From DATNPH01 sp036703315 (GTDB lineage: Bacteria > Cyanobacteriota > Cyanobacteriia > Cyanobacteriales > Coleofasciculaceae), in NCBI GenBank assembly GCA_036703315.1, contig DATNPH010000135.1:1-30109 (forward strand): 30,109 nucleotides of DNA. Reading direction: 5' to 3'. Every line of letters starts with the position of its first letter. Position 1 is the first letter of the stretch. Made by a program: the position numbers and the translations under genes. Shown here piece after piece: positions 1 to 7,863 of this stretch. The notes beneath the pieces are model-generated. The model had not been told where the DNA came from. It worked only from the letters and a program-made list of their open reading frames with translations, and did no database searches.

Positions 1-68
1 ATTACTATTCTCGTGAATGTGCGACAAGTAGTTTAGATGCCTCCGTCCCTCCGGCATCCTCGCCTTCC

Positions 69-120
69 TCCCCCACCTGCGCGTTGTGGGCTGAACGCCC
101 ACTCGCTTCGAGGTGGGGGA
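69..120. repeat. Two-tier stem-loop, possible insertion-sequence end
   Basis: Positions 69-78 are the exact reverse complement of 111-120 (TCCCCCACCT / AGGTGGGGGA). Nested inside, GTGGGC at 86-91 pairs with GCCCAC at 97-102 around a 5-nt loop. The surrounding frame 3 from the window edge to a TGA at 138-140 is open and reads into a Ser/Pro-rich tail, so this could be the read-through 3' end of an IS200/IS605-type element. That identity is inference; only the stem-loop is directly seen. Confidence 0.6.
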
Positions 121-278
121 ATCCTGGCGAATCTAGTTGAACAGTTAGATGCGTTTACCCTGATGTTTCGATGTTGATTGATAGTTTAAGTCAATCGTTT
201 CGTCACGGTTACTTACTGTGTAGAGCCTGCGGGTGGCAGTAAGTTAGTGTGTAACACAAGAACACCTACAACCCAATT

Positions 279-701
279 TCAAGGTTTGCAAATCCACTTC
301 CACAAAGGATGACTCGCTCCCTGCTGACAAATGCGACGTACCTGACGTTCTAAACGTTTCTGTTCTTGGTGCGGTATTCCTAAGAAAATATTGCGGCTCT
401 GCCAGATCAAAACAGCACCAGTCATGCCAATACAGAAAGCCAAACTGATCGCGGGCACAGGATTAAAAATTATGCCATACCGTAGAGCTACCCACGTAAA
501 ATATGATCGTAACAGAGAAATTTCATAGCGCAAGCCCCACAAGCTCCACGGTGCAAGCGTCATCCAGAGGAACATGACTAGCGTCCAGCGACCGTAGACC
601 GTCAGCCGATGTAATCGTTTGACCTGTGCCTTAAAGGTAGGGTCAGAGTCTGATTGTTCTGTTTGAGCAGTTGGCGACTTATCGGCGTCTGGCTGATCCA
701 T
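279..701 (-). CDS. Small conserved-type membrane protein with two helices, function unknown
   Basis: A 140-residue protein with a polar, acidic N-terminus (about residues 1-25), a basic stretch (about 27-38), then two hydrophobic segments at roughly 40-57 and 80-100, ending in a basic Gln/Arg-rich tail (EQKRLERQVRR). This predicts an inner or thylakoid membrane protein with two passes. I do not recognise a named family. It lies on the same strand as secF, 161 bp downstream of it, but repeats fill the spacer, so a shared transcript is uncertain. Its ATG follows a region of GCTAATGG repeats and no clear ribosome binding site is visible. Reality as a gene is supported by the clean membrane topology; the function is open. 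Confidence 0.72.
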   Translation of the reverse strand: MDQPDADKSPTAQTEQSDSDPTFKAQVKRLHRLTVYGRWTLVMFLWMTLAPWSLWGLRYEISLLRSYFTWVALRYGIIFNPVPAISLAFCIGMTGAVLIWQSRNIFLGIPHQEQKRLERQVRRICQQGASHPLWKWICKP

Positions 702-720
702 TTTGGCTAATCGTTAACAG

Positions 721-862
721 CTAATGGCTAATGGTGAGCCAGCGCGGTCTTGGGGTTACCCCCATGAGCGACTGGCGTTAGCGCAACGTTAGCGACGCAG
801 GAGCGTCACCCGAAGGGCTAATGGCAATGAACCACTAGCAATGAACCATGAGCAATGGAAAT
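721..862. repeat. Composite dispersed-type intergenic repeat
   Basis: The spacer between secF and the small membrane protein gene is almost wholly repetitive. It holds a tandem CTAATGG copy near 721, the inverted pair GGGG-TTA-CCCC (752-762), a direct repeat CGTTAGCG at 776-783 and 787-794, the hairpin GACGC-AGGA-GCGTC (794-807), and tandem GCAATGAACCA units (about 823-856). Such compact mosaics are common in cyanobacterial spacers. No gene is seen here. Confidence 0.65.
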
Positions 863-1828
863 TTAGACTTCATCAGAAGTTTTAGCGTCCTTTACTGAAA
901 TGGGTTGAGCGTTGCCAGTGCGCTCTCTCCACCAGGCAAGCAGTGTACTGGCAATGAAAATACTAGAATAAGCACCTGCCGTAAATCCAATAATCAGGCA
1001 CAGGGCGAAGTTTTTGAGAGTTTCGCCACCAAATAGAAAAATAGAAAACAACGTCAGCAACACAGTTAATGTGGTGTTGATTGATCGGGTCAGGGTTTGA
1101 TTAACCGCATCATCGATAACTTGGTTAATGGGCTGATCTGGATGTAGCTTGATTACCTCCCGCACCCGGTCGTAAATCACCACGGTATCGTTGACCGAGA
1201 AACCAATAATCGTTAATATGCCAACGACAAAGAGGCTATCGATTTCAATACCTTGGACTAGACCCAAGATAGAGAATATACCAACGGTAATAAAAACATC
1301 GTGGAACAGGGCGACGAAGGCGAAGAAGGCGTAGTCAAACTGGAACCGGAAGGTTAGGTAGATCAGGATACCAGCGAAAGAGAGGAAAACGGCAAGTAAG
1401 CCAGAGGCAAATAACTGTTGACCTAGAGTAGGACCAACGATGTCAATTTGGACAGTTTTAGGGTCAAAAGCGCCTATTTTTTCGCTCAGGGCATTTTGCA
1501 ACCGGGTACGCTGATCAGCCTCTAATGTCTTCGTCCGAATTGTCAGGGCTTGTTGTTTGTCCCCTAACGGTTGGATGTTGCTATTAGCTAACCCCTGAGC
1601 GTCCATCACGTCCCGAACGGCTGCAATATTGATTGGTTTGTCACAGTTACCGGGTTTTGAGCAATCCAGCGCAAATTGCAGTCGTGTGCCACCAACAAAA
1701 TCCAGACCCAGACGTAAGGGCGATCCCAGAGTTGCGGTAGAAATCACCATGCTGATGATGCTAGCGAGGATGATGGTGGCAGAGACTGTCCACCAGAGCG
1801 ATCGCTGTTTAATGACATTGAGTTTCAT
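863..1828 (-). CDS. secF: Protein translocase subunit SecF
   Basis: SecF, the smaller partner of SecD. Together they use the proton gradient to pull Sec substrates across the membrane after SecYEG and SecA. The 321-residue protein shows the expected order: TM1 (about 12-32), the GLDFVGGT motif (41-48), a periplasmic P1 domain, then five helices from about 140 to 300 carrying HDVFITVG (176-183) and GFSVNDTVVIYDRVRE (209-224), the conserved charged signature of the family. The start is firm: GGAGGGG lies just before the ATG. secD ends 14 bp upstream on the same strand, so the two form an operon in the usual secD-secF order. Length is normal. Confidence 0.97.
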   Translation of the reverse strand: MKLNVIKQRSLWWTVSATIILASIISMVISTATLGSPLRLGLDFVGGTRLQFALDCSKPGNCDKPINIAAVRDVMDAQGLANSNIQPLGDKQQALTIRTKTLEADQRTRLQNALSEKIGAFDPKTVQIDIVGPTLGQQLFASGLLAVFLSFAGILIYLTFRFQFDYAFFAFVALFHDVFITVGIFSILGLVQGIEIDSLFVVGILTIIGFSVNDTVVIYDRVREVIKLHPDQPINQVIDDAVNQTLTRSINTTLTVLLTLFSIFLFGGETLKNFALCLIIGFTAGAYSSIFIASTLLAWWRERTGNAQPISVKDAKTSDEV

Positions 1829-1842
1829 CTTGACCCCTCCGC

Positions 1843-3243
1843 CTATGATTTCACTGTTCCTGTTGAGTTAGGAATAAATAGTTCAGGCTTCTGGCGCAAC
1901 CCTGGAAATCCCAAAACCAGCAGAAGCAGGAAGGTGCGACTACAGGTGAGAGCGGTAAACATACTCACTAACACCCCTAACCCCAACGTCACTCCAAAGC
2001 CTTTTACCAAGCCTGACCCTAGCCCAATTAGAGCAGCACAAGCAATTACTGTGGTAACGTTACCGTCTAAAATGCTAGAAAATGCCCGATAAAAACCTGA
2101 CTCAACCGAGCGATACAACGTCTTACCGGATCTTAGTTCTTCTCGCGTCCGCTCAAAAATCAGTACATTCGCATCAACTGCCATGCCGATGCTAAGGATA
2201 AAACCAGCAATTCCCGGCAGAGTTAAAGTAACACCCAACAGAGCAAAAATTGCTAGTGTCAGCAACGCGTAGATCACCAAGGCAGCGTCAGCAACTAAAC
2301 CTGGTAGCCTGTAGTAGACGACCATGAAAATCAATACTAAAATCAGACCACCAATTCCAGCATAGATACTGCTTCGGATACTGTCTTGCCCTAATGTTGC
2401 TCCTACTGTGCGGTTCTCCACGATTGCCACTGGCACCGGTAAAGCACCTCCCCGGATCTGTACAGCTAGTTCGTTAGCTGATTGGGCTGTAAAGTTACCA
2501 GTAATCACAGCCGCCCCGCCACTGATGCCGGTTTTTACAAATTCCGGTGGAACCGTGGGAGAACTGAGCAAAGCATTGTCCAAGAAAATGCCGATGGTGC
2601 GACCTGTTCCTGCCAAGTCTTTAGTCAGTTGGGCAAATTTTTCCCCTCCGTCTTTATCAAAGCGGATAGCCACTTCCCAACGACCAGCTTGATCGGTTGA
2701 GGGGTTGGCTTCTTTAAGGTTTTTGCCTATTAAACCAGTAGGTTCGTAGAGTTCAGCGATCGCTTCGTTACTTTTAGCAAGAGCCTTTTGATTTTCGGCG
2801 ATCGCGTTGGCATCCCCAGTCTTCCTCAGTTGTTCCTGCTTCTGTAACAGTGGCTGCCGCTTCAGTTGTTCTTCCTGTAGCTTGTACTCTGTCTCCTGTT
2901 TCTGTTTACGAAAATCCAGTTGTGCTGTACCACCCAGCACCCGTTCTGCCTGTTGTGGGTCATTCACTCCTGGCAACTGCACCAAGATTTGATCAGAACC
3001 AACGGGAAGTACCACTGGTTCTGAAACCCCTAGTCCATTGACCCGATTTTCAACAACACTTAAAACAGCATCTCGTTCCTTTTCCGTGATTTTCGTAATC
3101 TCTTTTGTGGGCTTTACCTGAATTGTTAGTTGTGCCCCTCCCTGTAAATCTAATCCTAGTTTGATTGGAAACTTCACCAGTATCCCGATTGCCGTAATCA
3201 CAACGGCTACAATCAAGGCTAATACCCAACGCTGTTTTTGCAT
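1843..3243 (-). CDS. secD: Protein translocase subunit SecD
   Basis: SecD, partner of SecF in late Sec-dependent export. The frame extends back to a TTG at 3264, but I choose the ATG at 3243 because CGGAG lies 4-5 nt before it and the protein then begins MQKQRWVLAL, directly entering TM1. Seen in order (numbered from the ATG): TM1, GLDLQGG (30-36), a long periplasmic domain with a Gln/Lys/Glu-rich, probably helical insert at about 113-165, then five C-terminal helices with the motif GMAVDANVLIFERTREEL (353-370) that carries the conserved Asp and Arg. The 466-residue length is shorter than the enterobacterial protein and ordinary for this phylum. First gene of the secDF operon. Confidence 0.97.
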   Translation of the reverse strand: MQKQRWVLALIVAVVITAIGILVKFPIKLGLDLQGGAQLTIQVKPTKEITKITEKERDAVLSVVENRVNGLGVSEPVVLPVGSDQILVQLPGVNDPQQAERVLGGTAQLDFRKQKQETEYKLQEEQLKRQPLLQKQEQLRKTGDANAIAENQKALAKSNEAIAELYEPTGLIGKNLKEANPSTDQAGRWEVAIRFDKDGGEKFAQLTKDLAGTGRTIGIFLDNALLSSPTVPPEFVKTGISGGAAVITGNFTAQSANELAVQIRGGALPVPVAIVENRTVGATLGQDSIRSSIYAGIGGLILVLIFMVVYYRLPGLVADAALVIYALLTLAIFALLGVTLTLPGIAGFILSIGMAVDANVLIFERTREELRSGKTLYRSVESGFYRAFSSILDGNVTTVIACAALIGLGSGLVKGFGVTLGLGVLVSMFTALTCSRTFLLLLVLGFPGLRQKPELFIPNSTGTVKS

Positions 3244-3431
3244 AACTCCGACCCGCCCTAACAAGTGATATGATAATCTCTTTTGACTTTGACAAGTCTC
3301 TTCAGCAATGCCATCAGTAGTTAGCGTGCTGTTAGCATTTCACAAAACTGGTAAGGCGCGAGTACGAGTTTTCGTTTTTTGAAGAATTTTGACAAAATCA
3401 GCTAATCAACCCACAAACACTAATCACCCCA

Positions 3432-4415
3432 TTAAACCCGCAGCGCCATCATCTTTTGCACAGCTTCTACAATCTGCTGTGGCTGCACAATCGTCAGGTT
3501 CTCCAGCGTCCCATTGTAAGGCGTTGGGATATCCTGAGAAGACAACCGCAGCACCGGCGCATCTAGCTCATCAAACAAGCGATCATTGATCGATGCTATC
3601 AATTCCGCCGCAATGCCACCGGTTTTCATACATTCTTCAACGATAATTACCCGATGGGTTTTACGGATAGAGGCACCAATCGTCTCAAAATCCAAGGGTT
3701 TGAGGGAAATTAGGTCTATCACCTCTGGGTCAAACCCTTCTTTTTCCAGTGGCTTCACCGCTTGCATAACATGGTGACGCATCCGCGAGTAGGTGAGAAT
3801 GGTGACATCTTTACCCTTTCGTACTACTTCCGCTTTATCGAGGGGCAGTAGGTACTCCTCGTCTGGTAGGTCTTCTTTTAAGTTATAGAGAAGGACATGT
3901 TCAAAGAACAAAACCGGATTTTCATCACGGATAGCAGACTTGAGCAGCCCCTTGGCATTGTAGGGTGTTGAGCAGGTAACGATTTTTAGACCCGGAACAG
4001 CCTGAAAGTAGGCTTCTAGCCGCTGCGAGTGTTCTGCACCCAACTGACGCCCGACACCACCCGGACCACGAATGACCATCGGAATTTTAAAGTTACCACC
4101 GGAGGTATAGCGCAGCATTCCAGCGTTGTTAGAAATTTGGTTGAAGGCAAGGAGTAAAAAGCCCATATTCATGCCTTCGATAATCGGTCGTAAACCGGTC
4201 ATTGCGGCACCGACGGCTAGACCAGTAAAGCTATTTTCAGCAATTGGAGTATCGAGAACCCGCAATTCACCGTATTTTTTGTACAAATCTTTGGTGACTT
4301 TGTAGGAACCACCGTAGTGACCTACATCTTCACCAAGAACAAATACAGTTTCATCGTGTGCCATTTCTTCATCAATGGCGGCACGTAGAGCGTTGAAGAA
4401 AAGTGTTTCTGCCAT
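3432..4415 (-). CDS. pdhB: Pyruvate dehydrogenase E1 component, beta subunit
   Basis: Beta subunit of the thiamine-diphosphate-dependent E1 enzyme, which decarboxylates pyruvate and passes the acetyl group to E2 lipoyl domains. The 327-residue protein begins MAETLFFNALRAAIDEEM and carries LGEDVGHYGGSYKVT (27-41), DTPIAENSF with the ThDP-contacting Glu60, GGVGRQLGAEHSQ with His129, and the C-terminal transketolase half with SLKPLDFETI and VIIVEECMKTGG. Length and motifs match the short bacterial and plastid-type beta subunits encoded separately from alpha. No alpha, E2 or E3 gene is adjacent, as is usual in cyanobacteria. A related 2-oxoisovalerate dehydrogenase beta subunit is the main alternative, but the context-free sequence favours PDH. 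Confidence 0.92.
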   Translation of the reverse strand: MAETLFFNALRAAIDEEMAHDETVFVLGEDVGHYGGSYKVTKDLYKKYGELRVLDTPIAENSFTGLAVGAAMTGLRPIIEGMNMGFLLLAFNQISNNAGMLRYTSGGNFKIPMVIRGPGGVGRQLGAEHSQRLEAYFQAVPGLKIVTCSTPYNAKGLLKSAIRDENPVLFFEHVLLYNLKEDLPDEEYLLPLDKAEVVRKGKDVTILTYSRMRHHVMQAVKPLEKEGFDPEVIDLISLKPLDFETIGASIRKTHRVIIVEECMKTGGIAAELIASINDRLFDELDAPVLRLSSQDIPTPYNGTLENLTIVQPQQIVEAVQKMMALRV

Positions 4416-4501
4416 TAATAAACCTAACCAAATGCGGCAAATGCGATCCTAGCATTGCCTAAGCCCACTAAAAGAAATTGGAGTTACAGGAAGGGAGATC
4501 G

Positions 4502-5788
4502 CTAAAGTAGGGAGTGGGGAGTGGGGAGCAACCGTTGCCAAGTGAGTCTATTTGTTGCTTTATCCTGATGCCAGCGCAACAGCTGGGCATGTTGACCGAC
4601 AGACATTCCAGGTAAACCGATCGCGTGTCGAGGGGTTTGGGTAGCAAGAGCTATAGCTTCACCAACGCCAAAGTTAGGATCACTTCCTACGCCACTAATC
4701 CCCCACTCAACCAAATTCTGTACTCCCACTAACAACGGCAGTGTCGTCCCTGCCAGGGTGCCATCAGGTAGTCGTGCCGTGCCATTTTTCACTTCTATCT
4801 GACGCTCATCCCAAGGATAGGTGCCATCGGGTAAACCAATAGGAGCTAACGCATCGCTAACTAGAAAAATACCTTTTTCATATCTACCAGCCCGTAATAG
4901 CAGCTGAATCATTGTTGGACAGATATGCTGACCATCAGCAATCAATCCACAATGAACCTCTGGATGGACAAGCGCCGCACCTAGTAATCCGGGTTCTCTG
5001 TGGTGCAACTCTGGCATTGCATTAAAGGCATGAGTTACCATTGATGCCCCTTGTGCGAAGGCTTGTTGCGCCTGAGAAGCTGTCGCTAGCGAGTGACCCA
5101 GACTAACAGTAATTCCAAGAGAGCGCAAATAAGGAATTACCTCACCTGTTGTGTCTAATTCCGGTGCCAACGTCATCACCTTCACGACATGGGCATAATC
5201 CCCTAGAACTCGCTTGACATTATCGATTGTCAATGGCAGCAAGTACTCCGCAGGATGCGCTCCTCGCTTTTGGGGATTGAGGAATGGCCCTTCTAGATGA
5301 ACGCCTAAAATTTCGGCAGCAGGTATCGTTACCAAAACATCAGTAATAAAGCGCTTACCTTGCTTCGGTTGCTGGGACGACAAAGACTCAACCGATCCAG
5401 AGGCAGGCTGCTGGGATGGCAGATGATTAGCAAAGAAACAAAGCGATCGCTGAATATTTTCGACAGACGTAGTAACGAGAGTCGGCAAAAACGCATCGAC
5501 TCCCAGATCCCACAGGTATTGCTTAATCTCAATTAATGTGTATATGTCGTGTGGACTTACATCAGTGAACGCCAATCCCAGCCCCCCATTAATCTGTAAA
5601 TCAACTCCACCTAGTGACACCCAATCACCCGCAACATCAAGTGTGGGTAATTGCTGAACTTCCTCTACAGATGAAGCACTCTCCATCGGTACGATCGCGG
5701 CAATAATGCTCTGTTTATCAATCCTGATTTGCTGTAAACCCTGATAACCAGGCACTTGAGCATTGATAATATTTAGGTCATTAGTCAT
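4502..5788 (-). CDS. nagA: N-acetylglucosamine-6-phosphate deacetylase
   Basis: NagA removes the acetyl group from GlcNAc-6-phosphate to give glucosamine-6-phosphate for amino-sugar recycling. The 428-residue amidohydrolase shows GGVDLQINGG (60-69), HLEGPFLNPQKRGAH with metal ligand Glu166, SLGHS with His232, VTHAFNAM with His253, DGQH (285-288) and the catalytic Asp312 in LVSDALAP. Residues about 123-146 form a Ser/Gln/Pro-rich insert with two QQP steps, which makes the protein longer than typical members. Both ends of the gene lie in heptamer repeats: the ATG sits in ATTAGTC repeats with an in-frame TGA two codons upstream, and the last residues (PTPHSLL) come from GGGGAGT repeats at about 4508-4528. 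Confidence 0.93.
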   Translation of the reverse strand: MTNDLNIINAQVPGYQGLQQIRIDKQSIIAAIVPMESASSVEEVQQLPTLDVAGDWVSLGGVDLQINGGLGLAFTDVSPHDIYTLIEIKQYLWDLGVDAFLPTLVTTSVENIQRSLCFFANHLPSQQPASGSVESLSSQQPKQGKRFITDVLVTIPAAEILGVHLEGPFLNPQKRGAHPAEYLLPLTIDNVKRVLGDYAHVVKVMTLAPELDTTGEVIPYLRSLGITVSLGHSLATASQAQQAFAQGASMVTHAFNAMPELHHREPGLLGAALVHPEVHCGLIADGQHICPTMIQLLLRAGRYEKGIFLVSDALAPIGLPDGTYPWDERQIEVKNGTARLPDGTLAGTTLPLLVGVQNLVEWGISGVGSDPNFGVGEAIALATQTPRHAIGLPGMSVGQHAQLLRWHQDKATNRLTWQRLLPTPHSLL

Positions 5789-5799
5789 TAGTCATTAGT
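5779..5799. repeat. Heptamer short tandem repeat over the nagA start codon
   Basis: Three perfect copies of CATTAGT. The nagA initiation codon (reverse complement of 5786-5788) is the first triplet of the second copy. This resembles the STRR heptamers described in filamentous cyanobacteria. Confidence 0.9.
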
Positions 5800-5825
5800 C
5801 ATTAGTTCTAAATCCATTGTCAAGT

Positions 5826-5909
5826 GACCACTAACAACTAACAACTGACAACTGACCAATGACCACTAACAACTGACCACTAACAACTGACAACTGACCA
5901 ATGACCACT
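5826..5909. repeat. Array of twelve heptamers running into purE
   Basis: Twelve uninterrupted 7-nt units in register, drawn from GACCACT, AACAACT, GACAACT and GACCAAT. The order has a higher-level pattern: AACAACT-GACAACT-GACCAAT-GACCACT occurs twice. The last two units contain the first three codons of purE (ATG ACC ACT at 5901-5909), and no other start is available because TGA lies two codons upstream in frame. Confidence 0.92.
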
Positions 5910-6437
5910 GAAAAACCTTTAGTTGGCATTATTATGGGCAGCGATTCTGATTTGCCTACAATGCAGGGCGCGATCGCAGTTTGTGAAGAATTTGGCATCC
6001 CTTGTGAAGTCGCCATTGTTTCTGCTCACCGAACCCCTGAACGGATGGTGAAATACGCCCAACAAGCTCACCAGCGTCACCTCAAAGTAATTATCGCTGG
6101 TGCTGGTGGAGCTGCCCATCTGCCCGGTATGGTTGCAGCACTGACGCCTTTGCCTGTAATTGGGGTGCCCGTACCTAGCCGTCATCTACAAGGCGTTGAT
6201 TCCCTCTACTCTATTGTGCAAATGCCCGCTGGGATTCCTGTGGCAACTGTCGCGATCGGTAATGCCAAAAATGCTGGTCTATTAGCCGTGCAGATTTTGG
6301 CATCTCACCAGCCAGAATTACTAGAGCGAGTCCAGGAGTATCGCCAAAATTTGTCCCAATCTGTCCTAGAAAAGCAAGCCCAGCTCGATGAGCTAGGCTA
6401 CCAGCAATACTTAGCGAAATACTTCACAAAAGCCTAA
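5901..6437 (+). CDS. purE: N5-carboxyaminoimidazole ribonucleotide mutase
   Basis: PurE (class I) converts N5-CAIR, made by PurK, into CAIR in purine synthesis. The 178-residue cytoplasmic protein has the family signatures: GSDSD (13-17), SAHRTPE (41-47) with the catalytic His43, and the glycine loop AGAGGAAHLPG (66-76), followed by PLPVIGVPV. Length is normal for class I. The start codon is embedded in a heptamer repeat array and is forced by an in-frame TGA just upstream; there is no recognisable ribosome binding site. It diverges from nagA and converges on the SLH-protein gene. No other purine gene is adjacent. Confidence 0.96.
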   Translation: MTTEKPLVGIIMGSDSDLPTMQGAIAVCEEFGIPCEVAIVSAHRTPERMVKYAQQAHQRHLKVIIAGAGGAAHLPGMVAALTPLPVIGVPVPSRHLQGVDSLYSIVQMPAGIPVATVAIGNAKNAGLLAVQILASHQPELLERVQEYRQNLSQSVLEKQAQLDELGYQQYLAKYFTKA

Positions 6438-6441
6438 AGCA

Positions 6442-6475
6442 TGAACGATAAAGCATAAAACTGTTTTATCCTTCA
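6442..6475. terminator. Candidate bidirectional terminator between purE and the SLH-protein gene
   Basis: TGAACGATAAA (6442-6452) pairs with TTTATCCTTCA (6465-6475) with one mismatch, and the loop holds a further ATAAAAC/GTTTTAT pairing. It fills the 46-bp gap between two convergent genes, the usual place for a shared terminator. There is no long T-run in either direction, so intrinsic strength is uncertain. Confidence 0.55.
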
Positions 6476-6483
6476 TCATTACC

Positions 6484-7863
6484 TTACCGATATGGGGCTT
6501 GTGTAATCCTATTTACATAGAAGTCAGAACCCAGTGTCAGCTGCAAATCTTTGCCTGGTTCAATGACAATTAGGGTGTTCTGTTGTTGCTGCTGATTAGA
6601 GCCACGACCACTTAAGACACTGCCTAAAATATTACCAATGCCTCCGCCTCCCAAAATATTACCAATGCCTCCGCCTCCCAAAATATCACCAATGCCTCCG
6701 CCTCCCAAAATATCACCAATGCCCCCTCTTCGCCCGATACCGCCTCCTAGAATTACTTGAGCGGCTGCGCTGATTGCGGCATCTCCTAATGTCTGTTGAC
6801 CAGCTTGAGCGGTAGGCTGTCCTGTAACCAGCAATGAAGTGACATTTAGGTCGCTATAAGAGTCGTTTCTAATAATCAATCTTTGAGCAACGAACTGAGC
6901 GCCAAGAAATGACGAACCGTTATAGCGAGGTACAATCTGACCTTCAATCTCGCTATCTTTTGGAATTAAGGTCTCTCCTCGTGAGTTCTTAATGTCTTCA
7001 GCAACAAGCAACGTTAGATTCTGGGTTTCGCCAGGAGCCACAACTACCTTACTGGACGTTTTGTAGGTAACCTTAATTTGTGTACCTCTCAAAATTTTGT
7101 ACTCATCCGTTCGAGTATTTCGATTGTTGTTTGTGCTTTGAGTGCTAACGCGATCGCTAATTACTTGATTACTTCCACGAGCTACCTGAACAATATAGTT
7201 AGAAGCCTGTAGTCGGTTGGAAATAGGAGCTAGTACTCCTTCATTAACTAATGTTTGGTAAATAAAAGCAGAAATATCTGCACGGGTTGCAGTTTTACTG
7301 GGGTTGAAATTTGCTACATCGGGATAGTTAACAACAATTCCCTGTTGTGTAGCAGCAGCAACACTCTCTCGCGCATATTCAGGAATTGTTGAGGCATCTC
7401 TATAGATGTTTAAGCTACTCGTTACAGAACCGCTATAATTCAAGCCCAAACCCTTTGCCAGAGCCACAAGTACTTGAACTTTGGAAAGTGGGTCAGATGG
7501 ACGTAACTGGCGGTTTGATGACCTACCATTAGTCAAATCACGGCTTGCCCAATCCTCAGCCGCTGCCCTATCAAACTTTCGTGAAAACTGTACATTATTC
7601 TCGTCAAAAGCTTGCTTGAGCATGGCAGCGAACTGAGCGCGAGTCACCGATTGGTCAGGTCTAAATGTTTTATCTGAGTATCCACTAATAATGTTCTGTT
7701 CTGCCAAAGCTTCTATAAACGGGCGTGCCCAGTGCTCTTGAACATCCATAAAGTTGGCTGCTGTCGCTGGAGCAGAAATTACTATCGGTGCCGCTACTCC
7801 AATGGCTAATCCCAAAAGTAGTAAAGCCCCATTTCTTGAGTTATTGAAAGAGAAATTAGACAT
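6484..7863 (-). CDS. Secreted S-layer homology (SLH) domain protein with glycine-rich repeats
   Basis: A 459-residue exported protein. Residues about 11-36 form a signal peptide ending near ATAA. An SLH domain follows (about 38-80: FMDVQEHWARPFIEAL ... GYSDKTFRPDQSVTRAQFAAML), then a degenerate second (about 100-140) and a third (about 150-205, YPDVANFNPSKTATRADISAF). SLH domains bind pyruvylated cell-wall polymers or contact peptidoglycan. Residues about 255-350 form a beta-rich domain (TLLVAEDIKNSRGETLIPKDSEIEGQ), loosely like TrbI/VirB10 outer-membrane-side domains. A GGGGIGDIL/GGGGIGNIL repeat covers about 380-414, followed by a short Gln run. It is not a SomA-type porin, since no large beta-barrel region follows. 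Its role is probably structural at the cell surface, which is inference. Confidence 0.85.
   Translation of the reverse strand: MSNFSFNNSRNGALLLLGLAIGVAAPIVISAPATAANFMDVQEHWARPFIEALAEQNIISGYSDKTFRPDQSVTRAQFAAMLKQAFDENNVQFSRKFDRAAAEDWASRDLTNGRSSNRQLRPSDPLSKVQVLVALAKGLGLNYSGSVTSSLNIYRDASTIPEYARESVAAATQQGIVVNYPDVANFNPSKTATRADISAFIYQTLVNEGVLAPISNRLQASNYIVQVARGSNQVISDRVSTQSTNNNRNTRTDEYKILRGTQIKVTYKTSSKVVVAPGETQNLTLLVAEDIKNSRGETLIPKDSEIEGQIVPRYNGSSFLGAQFVAQRLIIRNDSYSDLNVTSLLVTGQPTAQAGQQTLGDAAISAAAQVILGGGIGRRGGIGDILGGGGIGDILGGGGIGNILGGGGIGNILGSVLSGRGSNQQQQQNTLIVIEPGKDLQLTLGSDFYVNRITQAPYR
6623..6721. repeat. 27-bp in-frame tandem repeat in the SLH-protein gene
   Basis: Three 27-nt copies start at 6641, 6668 and 6695 (CCTCCGCCTCCCAAAATAT-T/C-ACCAATG), with a partial copy before them from 6623. 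The copies differ at only one base (TTACC or TCACC), so the expansion looks recent. Each encodes nine residues, GGGGIG(N/D)IL. Confidence 0.9.

Noticed and set aside
5826..5909. Possible CRISPR array
   Set aside because: Units are 7 nt with no spacers; this is a short tandem repeat.
5831..6016. Minus-strand open frame over the purE start
   Set aside because: Its C-terminal half is a translated heptamer array (VVIGQLSVVSGQLLV) and it overlaps purE.
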